A DNA stretch of 64,000 bases from NCBI GenBank assembly GCA_937995735.1, contig CALKIZ010000024.1, positions 1 to 64,000 on the forward strand, written 5' to 3'. The first letter of the stretch is position 1. Every line of letters begins with the position of its first letter. The notes beneath the pieces are model-generated. The model did no database searches. It saw nothing but the letters and a program-made list of their open reading frames with translations, and was not told the origin of the DNA. Source of the stretch: an uncultured Neomegalonema sp. Its GTDB lineage: Bacteria; Pseudomonadota; Alphaproteobacteria; Rhodobacterales; Rhodobacteraceae. Position numbers and translations under genes: made by a program. Below are positions 9,770-18,609 of this stretch, one piece after another.

Positions 9770-12433
9770 TCAAACCTGCATCGGGTTCGGTTTATCCACA
9801 TCAATGTCGTATTTTTTGATCGCCTTCGCGACAGTTTTACTGTCCGACTTATTCTCATCAGCCAGCGCTTTTAACGCAGCGACCGCGATGAAGCGACGAT
9901 CAACCTCAAAGAACTCACGCAGCTTTGCGCGAAAATCGGAGCGGCCATATCCATCAGTCCCAAGCACTTTGAATGTGCCCGGCACAAAAGCGCGAATTTG
10001 GTCGGCATAGCTGCGCATGTAATCAGTTGCCGCAATCACAGGACCATCGCCTTGGGATTGAATGCATTCGGTTACATGGGCAACTTTAGGCTCTTCAAGT
10101 GGGTTCAGCATGTTGTACCGCTCGCAATCGAGTGCGTCACGGCGCAACTCGGTAAAGCTGGTGACGCTCCAAACATCAACGCGAATGCCGAAATCTTTTT
10201 CGAGCATTTCCGCTGCAGCGAGGGATTCCCGCAAAATCGCGCCGGACCCCATCAACTGCACTTTCGGCCCTTTTTTCTTGGCCGACTTGCGCAGCAGATA
10301 CATACCCTTGCGAATGCCCTCTTCCGCGCCCTCCGGCATATCAGGATGGCCGTAATTCTCGTTCATGACTGTCATGTAATAGAACACGTCCTCCTGCTCT
10401 TGCACCATGCGGCGCAGCCCGTCCTGCACAATGACGGCGACCTCGAACTGGAAAGTCGGATCATAGGAAATACAATTCGGAATCATCGCGGACATCAGAT
10501 GACTGTGACCATCCTCATGCTGTAGACCTTCGCCATTCAAAGTCGTGCGGCCCGCAGTTCCGCCGATCATAAAGCCGCGCGCTCTCATATCTCCGGCGGC
10601 CCATGCAAGATCACCGATGCGCTGGAAACCGAACATCGAGTAGTAAATATAGAACGGGATCATCTGGACATTTGACGTAGAATATGACGTTGCCGCAGCA
10701 ATCCAGCTTGCCATAGCCCCGGCCTCGTTGATGCCTTCCTGAAGCATCTGGCCGTCGGTGCTTTCTTTATAATACATCAGTTGATCGGCATCTTCGGGTT
10801 TATAAAGTTGTCCGACCTGACTGAAGATACCGAATTGCCGGAACATCCCCTCCATTCCGAACGTCCGACTTTCATCCGGCACAATCGGAACAACCCGCTT
10901 GCCGATGGTCTTATCGCGCAGCAACGTGTTAAGCGCCCGTACAAATGCCATCGTTGTGGAGATTTCGCGCTCGCCGGATGATTTCAGCAATGCGCCGAAT
11001 TTTTCCAGTGGCGGAATTTCGAGATTTTCATCCGCTTTCTCACGGCGGTTCGGCAGATAACCACCCAGCGCTTTGCGGCGCTCGTGCAGATAATTATCCT
11101 CGGGACTGCCTTTATCAAATTTGACCAGCTTGAGGTCTTCGATCTCTTTTTTGGATAAATCGAGCGTAAAGCGGTCATGGAATTGTTGCAGGTCATCCAC
11201 ACCCATTTTCTTTTGCTGGTGCGTGATATTCTGTGCTTCACCGGCATTGCCCATGCCATAGCCCTTGACGGTCTTGGCAAGAATTAATGTGGGGCGGCCT
11301 TTCTCTTGAATGGCGGCGTTATAGGCGGCGAAGACTTTACGCGGATCATGCCCGCCGCGTGTCAGCTTCCAGATTTTTGCGTCATCCCAATCAGCGACCA
11401 TTGCCGCCGTCTCAGGATAACGGCCAAAGAAATTTTGGCGGATATATGTACCGTCTTTCGATTTAAAATCCTGATACTCGCCGTCAACGCATTCTTCCAT
11501 TAACTGACGAAGTTTGCCGCTAGCATCTTTGGCGAGAAGTTCATCCCACCCCGTTCCCCAAAGGCATTTAACGACATTCCAGCCTGCGCCCCTGAAATCG
11601 CCCTCCAGTTCTTGAACGATCTTGCCGTTACCGCGCACAGGACCATCAAGGCGCTGGAGGTTACAGTTGATCACGAAAACCAGATTATCGAGTTTTTCGC
11701 GCCCCGCGAGTGAGATCGCCCCACGGGATTCCGGCTCGTCCATCTCTCCATCGCCCATAAAGGCCCAGACGTGACGGTTAGATGTCTCCGCCAAGCCTCG
11801 CCCTTGAAGGTATTTCAAAAAGCGCGCCTGATAGATCGCCATAAGGGGACCAAGCCCCATCGAAACAGTCGGAAACTGCCAGTAATCCGGCATGAGCCAC
11901 GGGTGAGGATAAGAGCTGATCCCTTTGCCGTCTGCCTCTTGCCGAAAGTTCAGGATTTGGTCTTCCGTCAATCGGCCTTCGAGATAAGAACGGGCATAAA
12001 TGCCGGGGGATGAATGGCCTTGAATAAAGACCAGATCACCGCCATGCCCTTCATGTTCGGCATTCCAAAAATGCATAAAGCCGGTGTCATAAAGGGTTGC
12101 AGCGGATTGAAAGCTGGCAATATGACCGCCGAGTTCAGAGCTTTCTTTATTGGCTTTTAAAACCACCATCGCTGCATTCCAGCGGATTGCCGAACGAATG
12201 CGACGTTCAATGTCGCGGTCGCCGGGATGGGTCGGTTGCTTACCTGTCGGGATCGTATTGACGTAAGCCGTATTGCGGGCAAAGGGCACATGAGCGCCGT
12301 TACGACGTGCAACGCCAACAGCTGCTTCAAGCAATTCATCAGCACGACCTGAGCCTTCAAAAGCAATAACGGATTCTATCGCATCCTTCCATTCTTCGGT
12401 TTCCTGAGGATCAGAATCGATACGATCTGACAT
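9770..12433 (-). CDS. aceE: Pyruvate dehydrogenase E1 component, homodimeric type
   Basis: Thiamine-diphosphate enzyme that decarboxylates pyruvate and acetylates the E2 lipoyl group. The 887-residue length, the N-terminal E-T-x-E-W-x-D-A-I-E-S and the ThDP motif G-D-G-E-M-D-E-P-E-S (with N further on in I-N-C-N-L-Q-R-L-D-G) are those of the E. coli-type homodimer, not the alpha/beta form common in alphaproteobacteria. The start at 12433 has GGAGAG nine bases upstream and begins at the conserved N-terminus. A longer in-frame opening from 12520 adds 29 residues with no family match. First gene of the aceE-aceF-lpdA operon. Confidence 0.96.
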   Translation of the reverse strand: MSDRIDSDPQETEEWKDAIESVIAFEGSGRADELLEAAVGVARRNGAHVPFARNTAYVNTIPTGKQPTHPGDRDIERRIRSAIRWNAAMVVLKANKESSELGGHIASFQSAATLYDTGFMHFWNAEHEGHGGDLVFIQGHSSPGIYARSYLEGRLTEDQILNFRQEADGKGISSYPHPWLMPDYWQFPTVSMGLGPLMAIYQARFLKYLQGRGLAETSNRHVWAFMGDGEMDEPESRGAISLAGREKLDNLVFVINCNLQRLDGPVRGNGKIVQELEGDFRGAGWNVVKCLWGTGWDELLAKDASGKLRQLMEECVDGEYQDFKSKDGTYIRQNFFGRYPETAAMVADWDDAKIWKLTRGGHDPRKVFAAYNAAIQEKGRPTLILAKTVKGYGMGNAGEAQNITHQQKKMGVDDLQQFHDRFTLDLSKKEIEDLKLVKFDKGSPEDNYLHERRKALGGYLPNRREKADENLEIPPLEKFGALLKSSGEREISTTMAFVRALNTLLRDKTIGKRVVPIVPDESRTFGMEGMFRQFGIFSQVGQLYKPEDADQLMYYKESTDGQMLQEGINEAGAMASWIAAATSYSTSNVQMIPFYIYYSMFGFQRIGDLAWAAGDMRARGFMIGGTAGRTTLNGEGLQHEDGHSHLMSAMIPNCISYDPTFQFEVAVIVQDGLRRMVQEQEDVFYYMTVMNENYGHPDMPEGAEEGIRKGMYLLRKSAKKKGPKVQLMGSGAILRESLAAAEMLEKDFGIRVDVWSVTSFTELRRDALDCERYNMLNPLEEPKVAHVTECIQSQGDGPVIAATDYMRSYADQIRAFVPGTFKVLGTDGYGRSDFRAKLREFFEVDRRFIAVAALKALADENKSDSKTVAKAIKKYDIDVDKPNPMQV

Positions 12434-12704
12434 AAGATGCTCTCCGTTAGGGTTGTGTTGTCGCACACACTTACTGCTGCATTCATTTACCGCAAGGCAT
12501 TCAATGATCTTTTCATCCAAATAACAAGGTTCTGAGCATTACTTCCCTGCTTCAAAAATAAAGTTTCTTCGCCAAATGGGATGACAGTCCATTGCCATCA
12601 GATTTAACCGTAGGATAGGTCGCGCATAGCATCATTCGGGCTGACACCCGGTTTTGCCTCGTGTTGACTGCCTCATTCATGACGTCATAAATGAGGGCCG
12701 ACCC

Positions 12705-13181
12705 ATGCAAATCAGTTTCAATGCAATTTCAACGAGTGCTGCGCAAAGTTTGTGGAACGGAGGGCCTGACAGTTACGGGCTTGTACCGGAAATGAACCTA
12801 TCAGATGGCAGCGGCCTTCCGTGCAGGCATTGCCTGAAGATGATCCCGGAGGGAAAACCTTATTTGATCGCTGCTTATCGACCCTTTGAAACGCTCAACC
12901 CTTATACCGAAACCGGCCCGGTCTTTGTGTGCAAAGAACCATGTCAGCGCGCGGTGCAAGGAGACGTTATACCAGAATCTATGGATAGTCCGACTTATAT
13001 CGTGCGGGGATATACCTCGAATGAACGGATCATATACGGAACCGGCAGCGTTACCGCGACCGAAGATATCCGGGCAAAAACCGCATCGCTATTGGAGGAT
13101 GAGAGCGTTGCTTTCGTTCATGTTCGCTCGGCAAGCAACAACTGCTTTCATGTGCGGATAGATCGGGCAAACACAGAATGA
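12705..13181 (+). CDS. DUF1203 family protein
   Basis: A 158-residue cytoplasmic protein of unknown function. It shows the DUF1203 pattern: P-C-R-H-C-L-K-x-I-P-x-G-x-P-Y-L-I-A-A-Y-R-P-F, then N-P-Y-x-E-x-G-P-V-F-V, and a later A-S-N-N-C-F close to the C-terminus. The ATG at 12705 has a GAGGG site upstream; the frame is open further up but without homology. The gene is divergent from aceE and stands 54 bases ahead of the secreted repeat protein. No function is known for the family. Confidence 0.75.
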   Translation: MQISFNAISTSAAQSLWNGGPDSYGLVPEMNLSDGSGLPCRHCLKMIPEGKPYLIAAYRPFETLNPYTETGPVFVCKEPCQRAVQGDVIPESMDSPTYIVRGYTSNERIIYGTGSVTATEDIRAKTASLLEDESVAFVHVRSASNNCFHVRIDRANTE

Positions 13182-13235
13182 CTTATGGTTGTGTTACCTA
13201 ATCCATATGTTATCCTAGCGTTTACTGAGGGAGGC

Positions 13236-14654
13236 ATGATTTTGAAATGTTTTAAGTATCCGAATGGAATGCTTTTGTTGTTTTCAATGCTTTCTTCCAC
13301 TGCTTTCGCACAGCAAGAATATTCAATTCAGTTGCTGCCCCAGACCTATAGAAATGTTCAAGAGACGGTTGTTTTATCACCCCCGGAAGTAAATCAGGTT
13401 GTTGTCCCTGCTCAGTTCAATTCGGTAACAGGAGTAATCGTAACCGCAGAGGCCCATTGCGAAGGTGAAAGCCTTGTCCCGAAATCCCTGACCATTGTGG
13501 TTGAAGCGGCACATTCTGGAATCGAATATTATCCCGCAAAATACGATACCATCACCGAGAATGTCACGGTGCGCCCAGGAACCGCTGAATGGTGGCAGAC
13601 GGAAACCGGCGCTTTTGAATACTTTGCAACCGAACCTGACATTAGGCAGGTGGTCAAACGTATCGAGACAAAGCCATCAACTGAGCGGCGCATAGACATT
13701 CCTGCGCGCACACGTGATATTTCGGTCCGTGTTCGCGCCGCTGACGCCATTCCGCTTTCAGACTGCGCAAGGATCATTCCCGCACAAACCCAAGTGATCA
13801 GTCGACGGGTTATCACCGAACCAGCACAGGTGCGGACCATCTCGATCCCGGCCAAGAACGCTACAATCACACGCAGAGTGTCAAATGCGCAGACATTGAC
13901 AATCACCGAAGAGTCCGGAGCATTTCGCGAGACGCTGGCTGTTGACGGCATCATGCCACCAAACCCTTTCCCCGGCACGCTGTACAAACCCGAAATCGAG
14001 AACAATAATTGTGTCCTCTGGAAAAGTTTTAGCAAAGACAATGCAACTGTCGAGAAGGGCCGTTTTCCGTGGCCACCTCCTAATCCGTCTACCGAGTCCA
14101 CATTGCCCGATACCATGTTTGCCGGTGTGGAAACCCTCGGCGATATGAACAAACTACTCGCCAAAGCACTGGACGCGATGGGGTATCAAGATCGACGCAG
14201 GAAATATTATCCAGTGCCGCACGGGTTCGCTCTCTTGACCGAAATCGAGCAGATTGATGACACCGGAATGCCTTTGTCCGGTAATGCCCGCTGGACAGAT
14301 GACATCTACGTCATTGATCCGCCCTCAATTCTTGGCTGGCTGAAAGCGCTCGTGACAAAAGCAACTGGGCGCTTTCGAGTTTTTGCGCTGATCGTGACGT
14401 CTGAAGATGTGAATACCGAAGCGGAATTTACGGACCGCGAGCTGGCACTGGATTGGTTAAATTCCGGCACAGGCGCTTTAAACCGTGACCGTGCCGCTTG
14501 CCAGTTTACCGCAGCGCATCGCGTGACCGCGCTGGTTTATGAATTCGAACACCCCGAACGGGAAAAGCCTTATCTCGTGAGTAATACCCGCATCAATCAC
14601 ATTGCCGGATCGGGTTTGCGCACACAGCTAATCAATGCCGGAGCGACACCGTGA
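13236..14654 (+). CDS. Secreted protein with V-P-A-type repeats, function unknown
   Basis: A 472-residue protein with a signal peptide (about 1-25, ending A-F-A-Q-Q) and a strong GAGGGAGG ribosome site before ATG 13236. The first half contains at least five related strands, such as L-P-Q-T-Y-R-N-V-Q-E-T-V-V, Y-P-A-K-Y-D-T-I-T-E-N-V-T-V and I-P-A-Q-T-Q-V-I-S-R-R-V. These resemble the short beta repeats in some bacterial cell-envelope proteins. The C-terminal half, from about 250, is a separate domain I do not recognise; it includes a short hydrophobic stretch in I-D-P-P-S-I-L-G-W-L-K-A-L-V. It is coupled by a GTGA overlap to the next gene. Confidence 0.65.
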   Translation: MILKCFKYPNGMLLLFSMLSSTAFAQQEYSIQLLPQTYRNVQETVVLSPPEVNQVVVPAQFNSVTGVIVTAEAHCEGESLVPKSLTIVVEAAHSGIEYYPAKYDTITENVTVRPGTAEWWQTETGAFEYFATEPDIRQVVKRIETKPSTERRIDIPARTRDISVRVRAADAIPLSDCARIIPAQTQVISRRVITEPAQVRTISIPAKNATITRRVSNAQTLTITEESGAFRETLAVDGIMPPNPFPGTLYKPEIENNNCVLWKSFSKDNATVEKGRFPWPPPNPSTESTLPDTMFAGVETLGDMNKLLAKALDAMGYQDRRRKYYPVPHGFALLTEIEQIDDTGMPLSGNARWTDDIYVIDPPSILGWLKALVTKATGRFRVFALIVTSEDVNTEAEFTDRELALDWLNSGTGALNRDRAACQFTAAHRVTALVYEFEHPEREKPYLVSNTRINHIAGSGLRTQLINAGATP

Positions 14655-15073
14655 CAGAGGGCCGTCTACCCGCGAAATATTGCCAACAGCGGTTAACGAT
14701 GCTGTGGCTTATCGGCGGAGGGGCATCATTTTTATTGCTCTTCATACAATCGACCAGCGGCAAACATGATCCCCCGGTATCCGACTGGCTGCTCAAAGCC
14801 ATCATTCCGACACTGACTTTGATGATCGGTGCGTTGGTCACGCTATCCATCGCGGCAAAACCCAAAGAGGGTGAAGCCCCGCCCACATCAGATAAATTCC
14901 TCTACCGTGTCGCGATGGGCCTATCCGGATTTTATTTGCTATTGCTGTTTATCCTGCTGCTACAATCGGCCTCTGCGGACATCAATAAGATCATCGAAAA
15001 TGTCGGCTTGATGATCACATCGGTACAAAGCTTGGTTGGTCTCGCACTCGGTGCGTTTTTTGTAAAAAGATAG
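14651..15073 (+). CDS. Small membrane protein coupled to the secreted repeat protein
   Basis: A 140-residue integral membrane protein starting with GTG in a GTGA overlap with the preceding stop. It has about four hydrophobic segments: near residues 17-32, 45-66, 86-104 and 116-137. A short basic tail ends F-V-K-R. No domain recognised. Translational coupling suggests it works with the secreted protein, perhaps as its membrane partner; this is inference. Confidence 0.65.
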   Translation: MTEGRLPAKYCQQRLTMLWLIGGGASFLLLFIQSTSGKHDPPVSDWLLKAIIPTLTLMIGALVTLSIAAKPKEGEAPPTSDKFLYRVAMGLSGFYLLLLFILLLQSASADINKIIENVGLMITSVQSLVGLALGAFFVKR

Positions 15074-15097
15074 ACCACTTGACTGGCCGTCTCATGT

Positions 15098-15131
15098 AAA
15101 AAAGGCGCGCCCCCGAAAGGACACGCCTTAT
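15098..15131. terminator. Probable terminator between convergent genes
   Basis: Between the plus-strand membrane protein gene and the minus-strand phaA, A6-GGCG...CGCC-TTATTATAA forms an imperfect hairpin flanked by A- and T-rich stretches. It could serve both directions. The inner stem has mismatches. Confidence 0.55.
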
Positions 15132-15155
15132 TATAAATGCGCCTGAAGTTAAGTA

Positions 15156-16334
15156 TCAACCGCGCTCAACACACATGGCCACGCCCATGCCGCCGCCGAT
15201 GCAGAGGGTCGCGAGACCTTTTTTGGCATCACGGCGTTGCATTTCAAACAACAGCGTATTGAGGATACGCGCGCCCGATGCACCAATCGGGTGACCAATG
15301 GCAATCGCGCCGCCATTGACGTTGACCTTATCCGTATCCCAGCCAAGCTCTTTATTCACCGCACAGGCTTGCGCCGCGAAGGCTTCATTGGCTTCGATCA
15401 GGTCGAGGTCTTCTTTCTTCCAACCGGCTTTTTCAAGTGCCTTTTGCGAGGCTGAGATTGGACCCGCGCCCATGATCGCCGGATCAAGGCCGGTGCTGGC
15501 CCAGCTTTTGATCGTTGCGAGAGGCTTGATGCCACGTTTGTCGGCCTCTTCTTTGCTCATCAAGACAACAGCCGCCGCACCGTCATTGATGCCCGACGCA
15601 TTGCCCGCTGTCACCGTGCCGTCTTCTTTTTTGAAAACTGCGCGGAGTTTACCGAGGCTTTCAGGCGTAACGCCTTCCTTGATGTATTCGTCCGCATCGA
15701 CAACCGTATCACCCTTGCGGCCTTTGATGGTCACAGGGACGATTTCGTCTTTGAATTTACCAGCCTTTTGCGCGGCTTCGGCCTTGTTTTGTGAGGCGGC
15801 TGCGAAAGCGTCCTGCGTGTCGCGGGTGATCTGCCATTTCTCAGCAACGTTCTCTGCCGTGACACCCATGTGATAGCCGTGGAACGTATCCATCAAACCA
15901 TCCGACAGCATCGTGTCGAGCATCTTGGAATCGCCCATCTTTGTGCCGTTGCGCAGGTGCATAACGTGCGGAGCTTGCGACATACTTTCCTGACCACCGC
16001 ACACCATGATGGTGTTGTCGCCCATGGCAATGTGCTGATAACCGAGCGCCACGGCGCGAAGGCCGGAACCACAAAGCTGGTTCATACCCCAAGCCGGAGT
16101 CTCATCGCCACACCCCGCATTGCGCGCGGCTTTACGAGCAGGGTTTTGCCCCGCACCGGCGCTGAGGATTTGGCCCATAATCACTTCATCAACGTCATTT
16201 CCGTCGACACCAGCGCGCTCTAATGCGCCTCTGATGGCAACTTCGCCGAGGTAGTCAGCACTGACACCCGATAGCGACCCATTGAATGAGCCGACAGGTG
16301 TGCGAGCAGCGGATGCGATAACAACTTCTGTCAT
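15156..16334 (-). CDS. phaA: Acetyl-CoA acetyltransferase (beta-ketothiolase)
   Basis: Condenses two acetyl-CoA to acetoacetyl-CoA, the first step of polyhydroxybutyrate synthesis. The 392-residue length is standard for biosynthetic thiolases. The nucleophile Cys88 lies in N-Q-L-C-G-S-G, His348 in [10 protein letters not shown], and the second catalytic Cys378 in C-I-G-G-G-M-G. It follows phaB by 35 bases in the same direction, which supports a PHB role rather than fatty-acid degradation. The synthase phaC is not in the window. Confidence 0.95.
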   Translation of the reverse strand: MTEVVIASAARTPVGSFNGSLSGVSADYLGEVAIRGALERAGVDGNDVDEVIMGQILSAGAGQNPARKAARNAGCGDETPAWGMNQLCGSGLRAVALGYQHIAMGDNTIMVCGGQESMSQAPHVMHLRNGTKMGDSKMLDTMLSDGLMDTFHGYHMGVTAENVAEKWQITRDTQDAFAAASQNKAEAAQKAGKFKDEIVPVTIKGRKGDTVVDADEYIKEGVTPESLGKLRAVFKKEDGTVTAGNASGINDGAAAVVLMSKEEADKRGIKPLATIKSWASTGLDPAIMGAGPISASQKALEKAGWKKEDLDLIEANEAFAAQACAVNKELGWDTDKVNVNGGAIAIGHPIGASGARILNTLLFEMQRRDAKKGLATLCIGGGMGVAMCVERG

Positions 16335-16369
16335 GTCATATCTTCCTTATACGAGAGGGCTTACGCCGA

Positions 16370-17095
16370 TCAGATGAAGTACTGGCCGCCATTGGCGGTA
16401 AGCGTTGATCCAGTAATAAAGCTCGCATCGTCAGAAACAAGGAATGAGACGCAACGCGCAATCTCTTCCGGCTCGCCCAAGCGTCCTACAGGAATATGAG
16501 GCAGGATGTGCTTGTCCAGAACGTCTTGAGCAATCGCACGAACCATTTCCGTACCGATATAGCCGGGGCAAACCGCATTGACAGTGATGCCCTTGCGCGC
16601 TCCTTCTTGGGCCAGTGCTTTGGTGAAGCCAAGATCGCCTGCTTTAGCGGCGGAATAGTTTGCTTGTCCGGCTTGACCTTTTTGACCATTGATCGAAGAA
16701 ATATTGACGATCCGGCCAAAGCCGCGCTCGCGCATCCCTTCCCAAACGTTCCGGCTCATATTGAACAGACCGTTGAGGTTGGTGTTGATGACAGCTTGCC
16801 ATTGCTCAAGGCTCATTTTGTGGAAAGCACCGTCTTTGGTGATGCCTGCATTATTAACGAGGACTTCGACTGGGCCGAGATCGGCTTCGATCTGCTTGAT
16901 GCCAGCGGCGCAGGCGTCGAAGTCTGCGACATCCCACTTGTAAACCGGAATACCCGTTTCTTCTTTGAATGCATTTGCAGCATCGTCATTGCCTGCATAG
17001 CTGGCGGCAACGGTGTAGCCTTTTGCTTTCAGAGCCGTGCTGATCGCCGCACCGATACCACGTGTTCCACCGGTAACAATAGCCACTCTCGACAT
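16370..17095 (-). CDS. phaB: Acetoacetyl-CoA reductase
   Basis: NADPH-dependent SDR that makes (R)-3-hydroxybutyryl-CoA for polyhydroxybutyrate. The 241-residue protein has the cofactor motif T-G-G-T-R-G-I-G-A-A at the N-terminus, N-N-A-G-I-T-K-D and the catalytic N-Y-S-A-A-K-A-G near residue 150. It ends with the typical S-T-L-T-A-N-G-G-Q-Y. Start at 17095 (M-S-R-V-A-I-V-T-G-G) with GAGGAA upstream; an in-frame opening 15 codons earlier is not conserved. A PhaR-like palindrome lies 79 bases upstream. Confidence 0.95.
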   Translation of the reverse strand: MSRVAIVTGGTRGIGAAISTALKAKGYTVAASYAGNDDAANAFKEETGIPVYKWDVADFDACAAGIKQIEADLGPVEVLVNNAGITKDGAFHKMSLEQWQAVINTNLNGLFNMSRNVWEGMRERGFGRIVNISSINGQKGQAGQANYSAAKAGDLGFTKALAQEGARKGITVNAVCPGYIGTEMVRAIAQDVLDKHILPHIPVGRLGEPEEIARCVSFLVSDDASFITGSTLTANGGQYFI

Positions 17096-17510
17096 AATCT
17101 TAGTTCCTCGCGTGAATTTGAGCAATAATATTGCGGGCAACCTAAAGCACCCTTCCAGTTGCGCCTAGCAAAGTTTATGTTGCACCGCAACATAAATCGC
17201 AAGTGTCTCAAAGTTGTGAGCTGTAAAGGGTAGAGGGGAATGTAGCCCGTAGCATAGCCTACCCCCGTAACCGTATTGCCCGGAGACAGACTTCCGTTCT
17301 CAAATCTGCGCCGAATAATATAGCCACCTCAGAACCGGGAAAATTGGGGAAGCAATGTTTCGGGCAGATAACAGAGCCAGAATGCCCGAATTGTCATGGA
17401 GGCAAATCAGTTGTGAGTGCTGCACAAAGAGTCCCATCAAACACGGGCGTTTGATCCCGGTATTCTGATAACTGGGGTATGACTTTCGAAAATAGATTTA
17501 GGAGGCATAT
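17096..17510. other. Divergent intergenic region phaB / PHB-depolymerase-like gene
   Basis: These 415 bases hold the promoters of phaB and of the secreted esterase. The only strong element is the PhaR-like palindrome at 17174-17196. A TGCTGCAC half-site lies near 17418, closer to the esterase gene. AGGAGG sits just ahead of ATG 17511. No convincing gene is seen. Confidence 0.6.
17174..17196. promoter_or_regulatory. PhaR-like palindrome upstream of phaB
   Basis: TTTATGTTGC-ACC-GCAACATAAA: a perfect 10-bp inverted repeat with a 3-base spacer, 79 bases upstream of the phaB start. It shares the TGC-ACC-GCA core and spacer with the site upstream of pntA at 6461-6475. It resembles operators of PhaR, which binds TGC/GCA-rich palindromes and is released by polyhydroxybutyrate. 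Assignment is by motif and by neighbour genes. Confidence 0.6.
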
Positions 17511-18323
17511 ATGCGTGCGCTTGCTTTTGGTTTGATGATGCTTGTTTTTCCGGCTGCTGCGCAGGATTGCGGTGGGGCGAAAAATCCGTGTCAGGTCGAA
17601 GGCGGCTCGTACCATATTATGATACCCGAAGGCGGCGCAGTCTCGGGAACTGTCATGCACCTGCATGGTGCCGGGGCCAGCGGAAAAGGCACGTTGAAGG
17701 CTGGCGTTGCGAAACAAGCGATCAAGCGCGGGTATGCTTTTATCGGTCCGAATGGTATCCATCCTGAACGCACCCGCTTCAAGAAAAACTGGTCCGTGCG
17801 CGCAAACGGGACCAAGTTTGCCCGCGACGATATTGCCTTTCTCGAACGGGTGCTCGCGGATGCCGAAGCGCGTCATGGTGCGCCGAGAGATAACGTTCTC
17901 CTCAGCGGCTTTTCCCGTGGCGGGTCGATGATCTGGGACATCGCGTGCTTTGCGCCCGATATGGCAACGGCCTTTGCACCGATTGCCGGAGCATTCTGGG
18001 ATGATCTGCCCGAAGATTGTGAACGACCCGTTGACCTGTTCCACACACATGGCTGGGATGATCGGACGGTTCCGCTAGAAGGACGTTCGTTTGGCGGCGG
18101 GGCCGTTGTGCAAGGCGATGTGTGGGCTTCGCTGTTTGTCTTGCGAAAAGTGAATGGCTGCGCCGCACGGCAACCTGAACGCTCCGCGATCAAGGGCGAT
18201 AGATGGTGGCGGTATTGGACAGACTGCGCCGCCGGGTCGATTACATTGATGCTACACTCCGGCAAGCATGGCCCGCCAAAAGGATGGTCGGTAGATGTTT
18301 TTGAATGGTTTGAGGGTCTTTAA
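17511..18323 (+). CDS. Secreted polyhydroxybutyrate depolymerase-like esterase
   Basis: A 270-residue alpha/beta hydrolase of the LpqC/PHB-depolymerase family. A signal peptide covers about 1-18 (ending A-A-A-Q-D). The oxyanion region is M-H-L-H-G-A-G-A-S-G-K, the nucleophile Ser135 lies in G-F-S-R-G-G, a likely acid is in H-G-W-D-D-R-T-V-P near 185, and a C-terminal His is in H-S-G-K-H-G-P-P near 254. Family members include extracellular PHB depolymerases, feruloyl esterases and acetylxylan esterases. Proximity to phaAB favours a polyester substrate but does not prove it. No starch- or chitin-binding module is attached. Confidence 0.8.
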   Translation: MRALAFGLMMLVFPAAAQDCGGAKNPCQVEGGSYHIMIPEGGAVSGTVMHLHGAGASGKGTLKAGVAKQAIKRGYAFIGPNGIHPERTRFKKNWSVRANGTKFARDDIAFLERVLADAEARHGAPRDNVLLSGFSRGGSMIWDIACFAPDMATAFAPIAGAFWDDLPEDCERPVDLFHTHGWDDRTVPLEGRSFGGGAVVQGDVWASLFVLRKVNGCAARQPERSAIKGDRWWRYWTDCAAGSITLMLHSGKHGPPKGWSVDVFEWFEGL

Positions 18324-18477
18324 GGGCCGTACTGTCTGCTTAAAGGAAGCGTAAGGACGCCGTTTCAAGAGTTTTGCGGGGCGTGCATACGTTTTTTCGC
18401 GATTTTGCAAGGGTTTTGCGAGACTTTTCAATCCCCATATTCCCCCCTATAGTCATGTCCTAATTTCGGAGAGTTCT

Positions 18478-18609
18478 ATGGGACCGTCCACAACACGTAC
18501 ACTCGCATTCGTTGCCCTCGGCTTGTTATTGCTGACATCATCCTGTGCGACTTTGTTCTCGACATCATCATACGCTGGTGACTCGGAAAGTATTGTTTTT
18601 AATGAGTAA
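18478..18609 (+). CDS. Tiny predicted lipoprotein ahead of xpaC
   Basis: A 43-residue ORF starting ATG 18478 with CGGAGAG six bases upstream. It is almost entirely a signal sequence: L-A-F-V-A-L-G-L-L-L-L-T-S-S-C-A-T-L-F. The Cys at about residue 23 would be lipidated, though the T-S-S-C box is only a fair lipobox. About 20 residues remain after the Cys. Its stop overlaps the xpaC start by 8 bases. It could be a real small lipoprotein or a leader peptide that couples translation to xpaC. Confidence 0.5.
   Translation: MGPSTTRTLAFVALGLLLLTSSCATLFSTSSYAGDSESIVFNE

Noticed and set aside
12434-12520. N-terminal extension of AceE by 29 residues
   Set aside because: The added residues have no family resemblance, and the ATG at 12433 has a good ribosome site and begins the conserved N-terminus.
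17355-17468. Small plus-strand ORF with a C-x-C-C motif in the phaB/esterase gap
   Set aside because: Only 37 residues, no family and no clear operon link; more likely leader sequence.
17394-18050. Minus-strand ORF of 218 residues
   Set aside because: It is the shadow of the secreted esterase gene, which has a signal peptide, catalytic motif and ribosome site.
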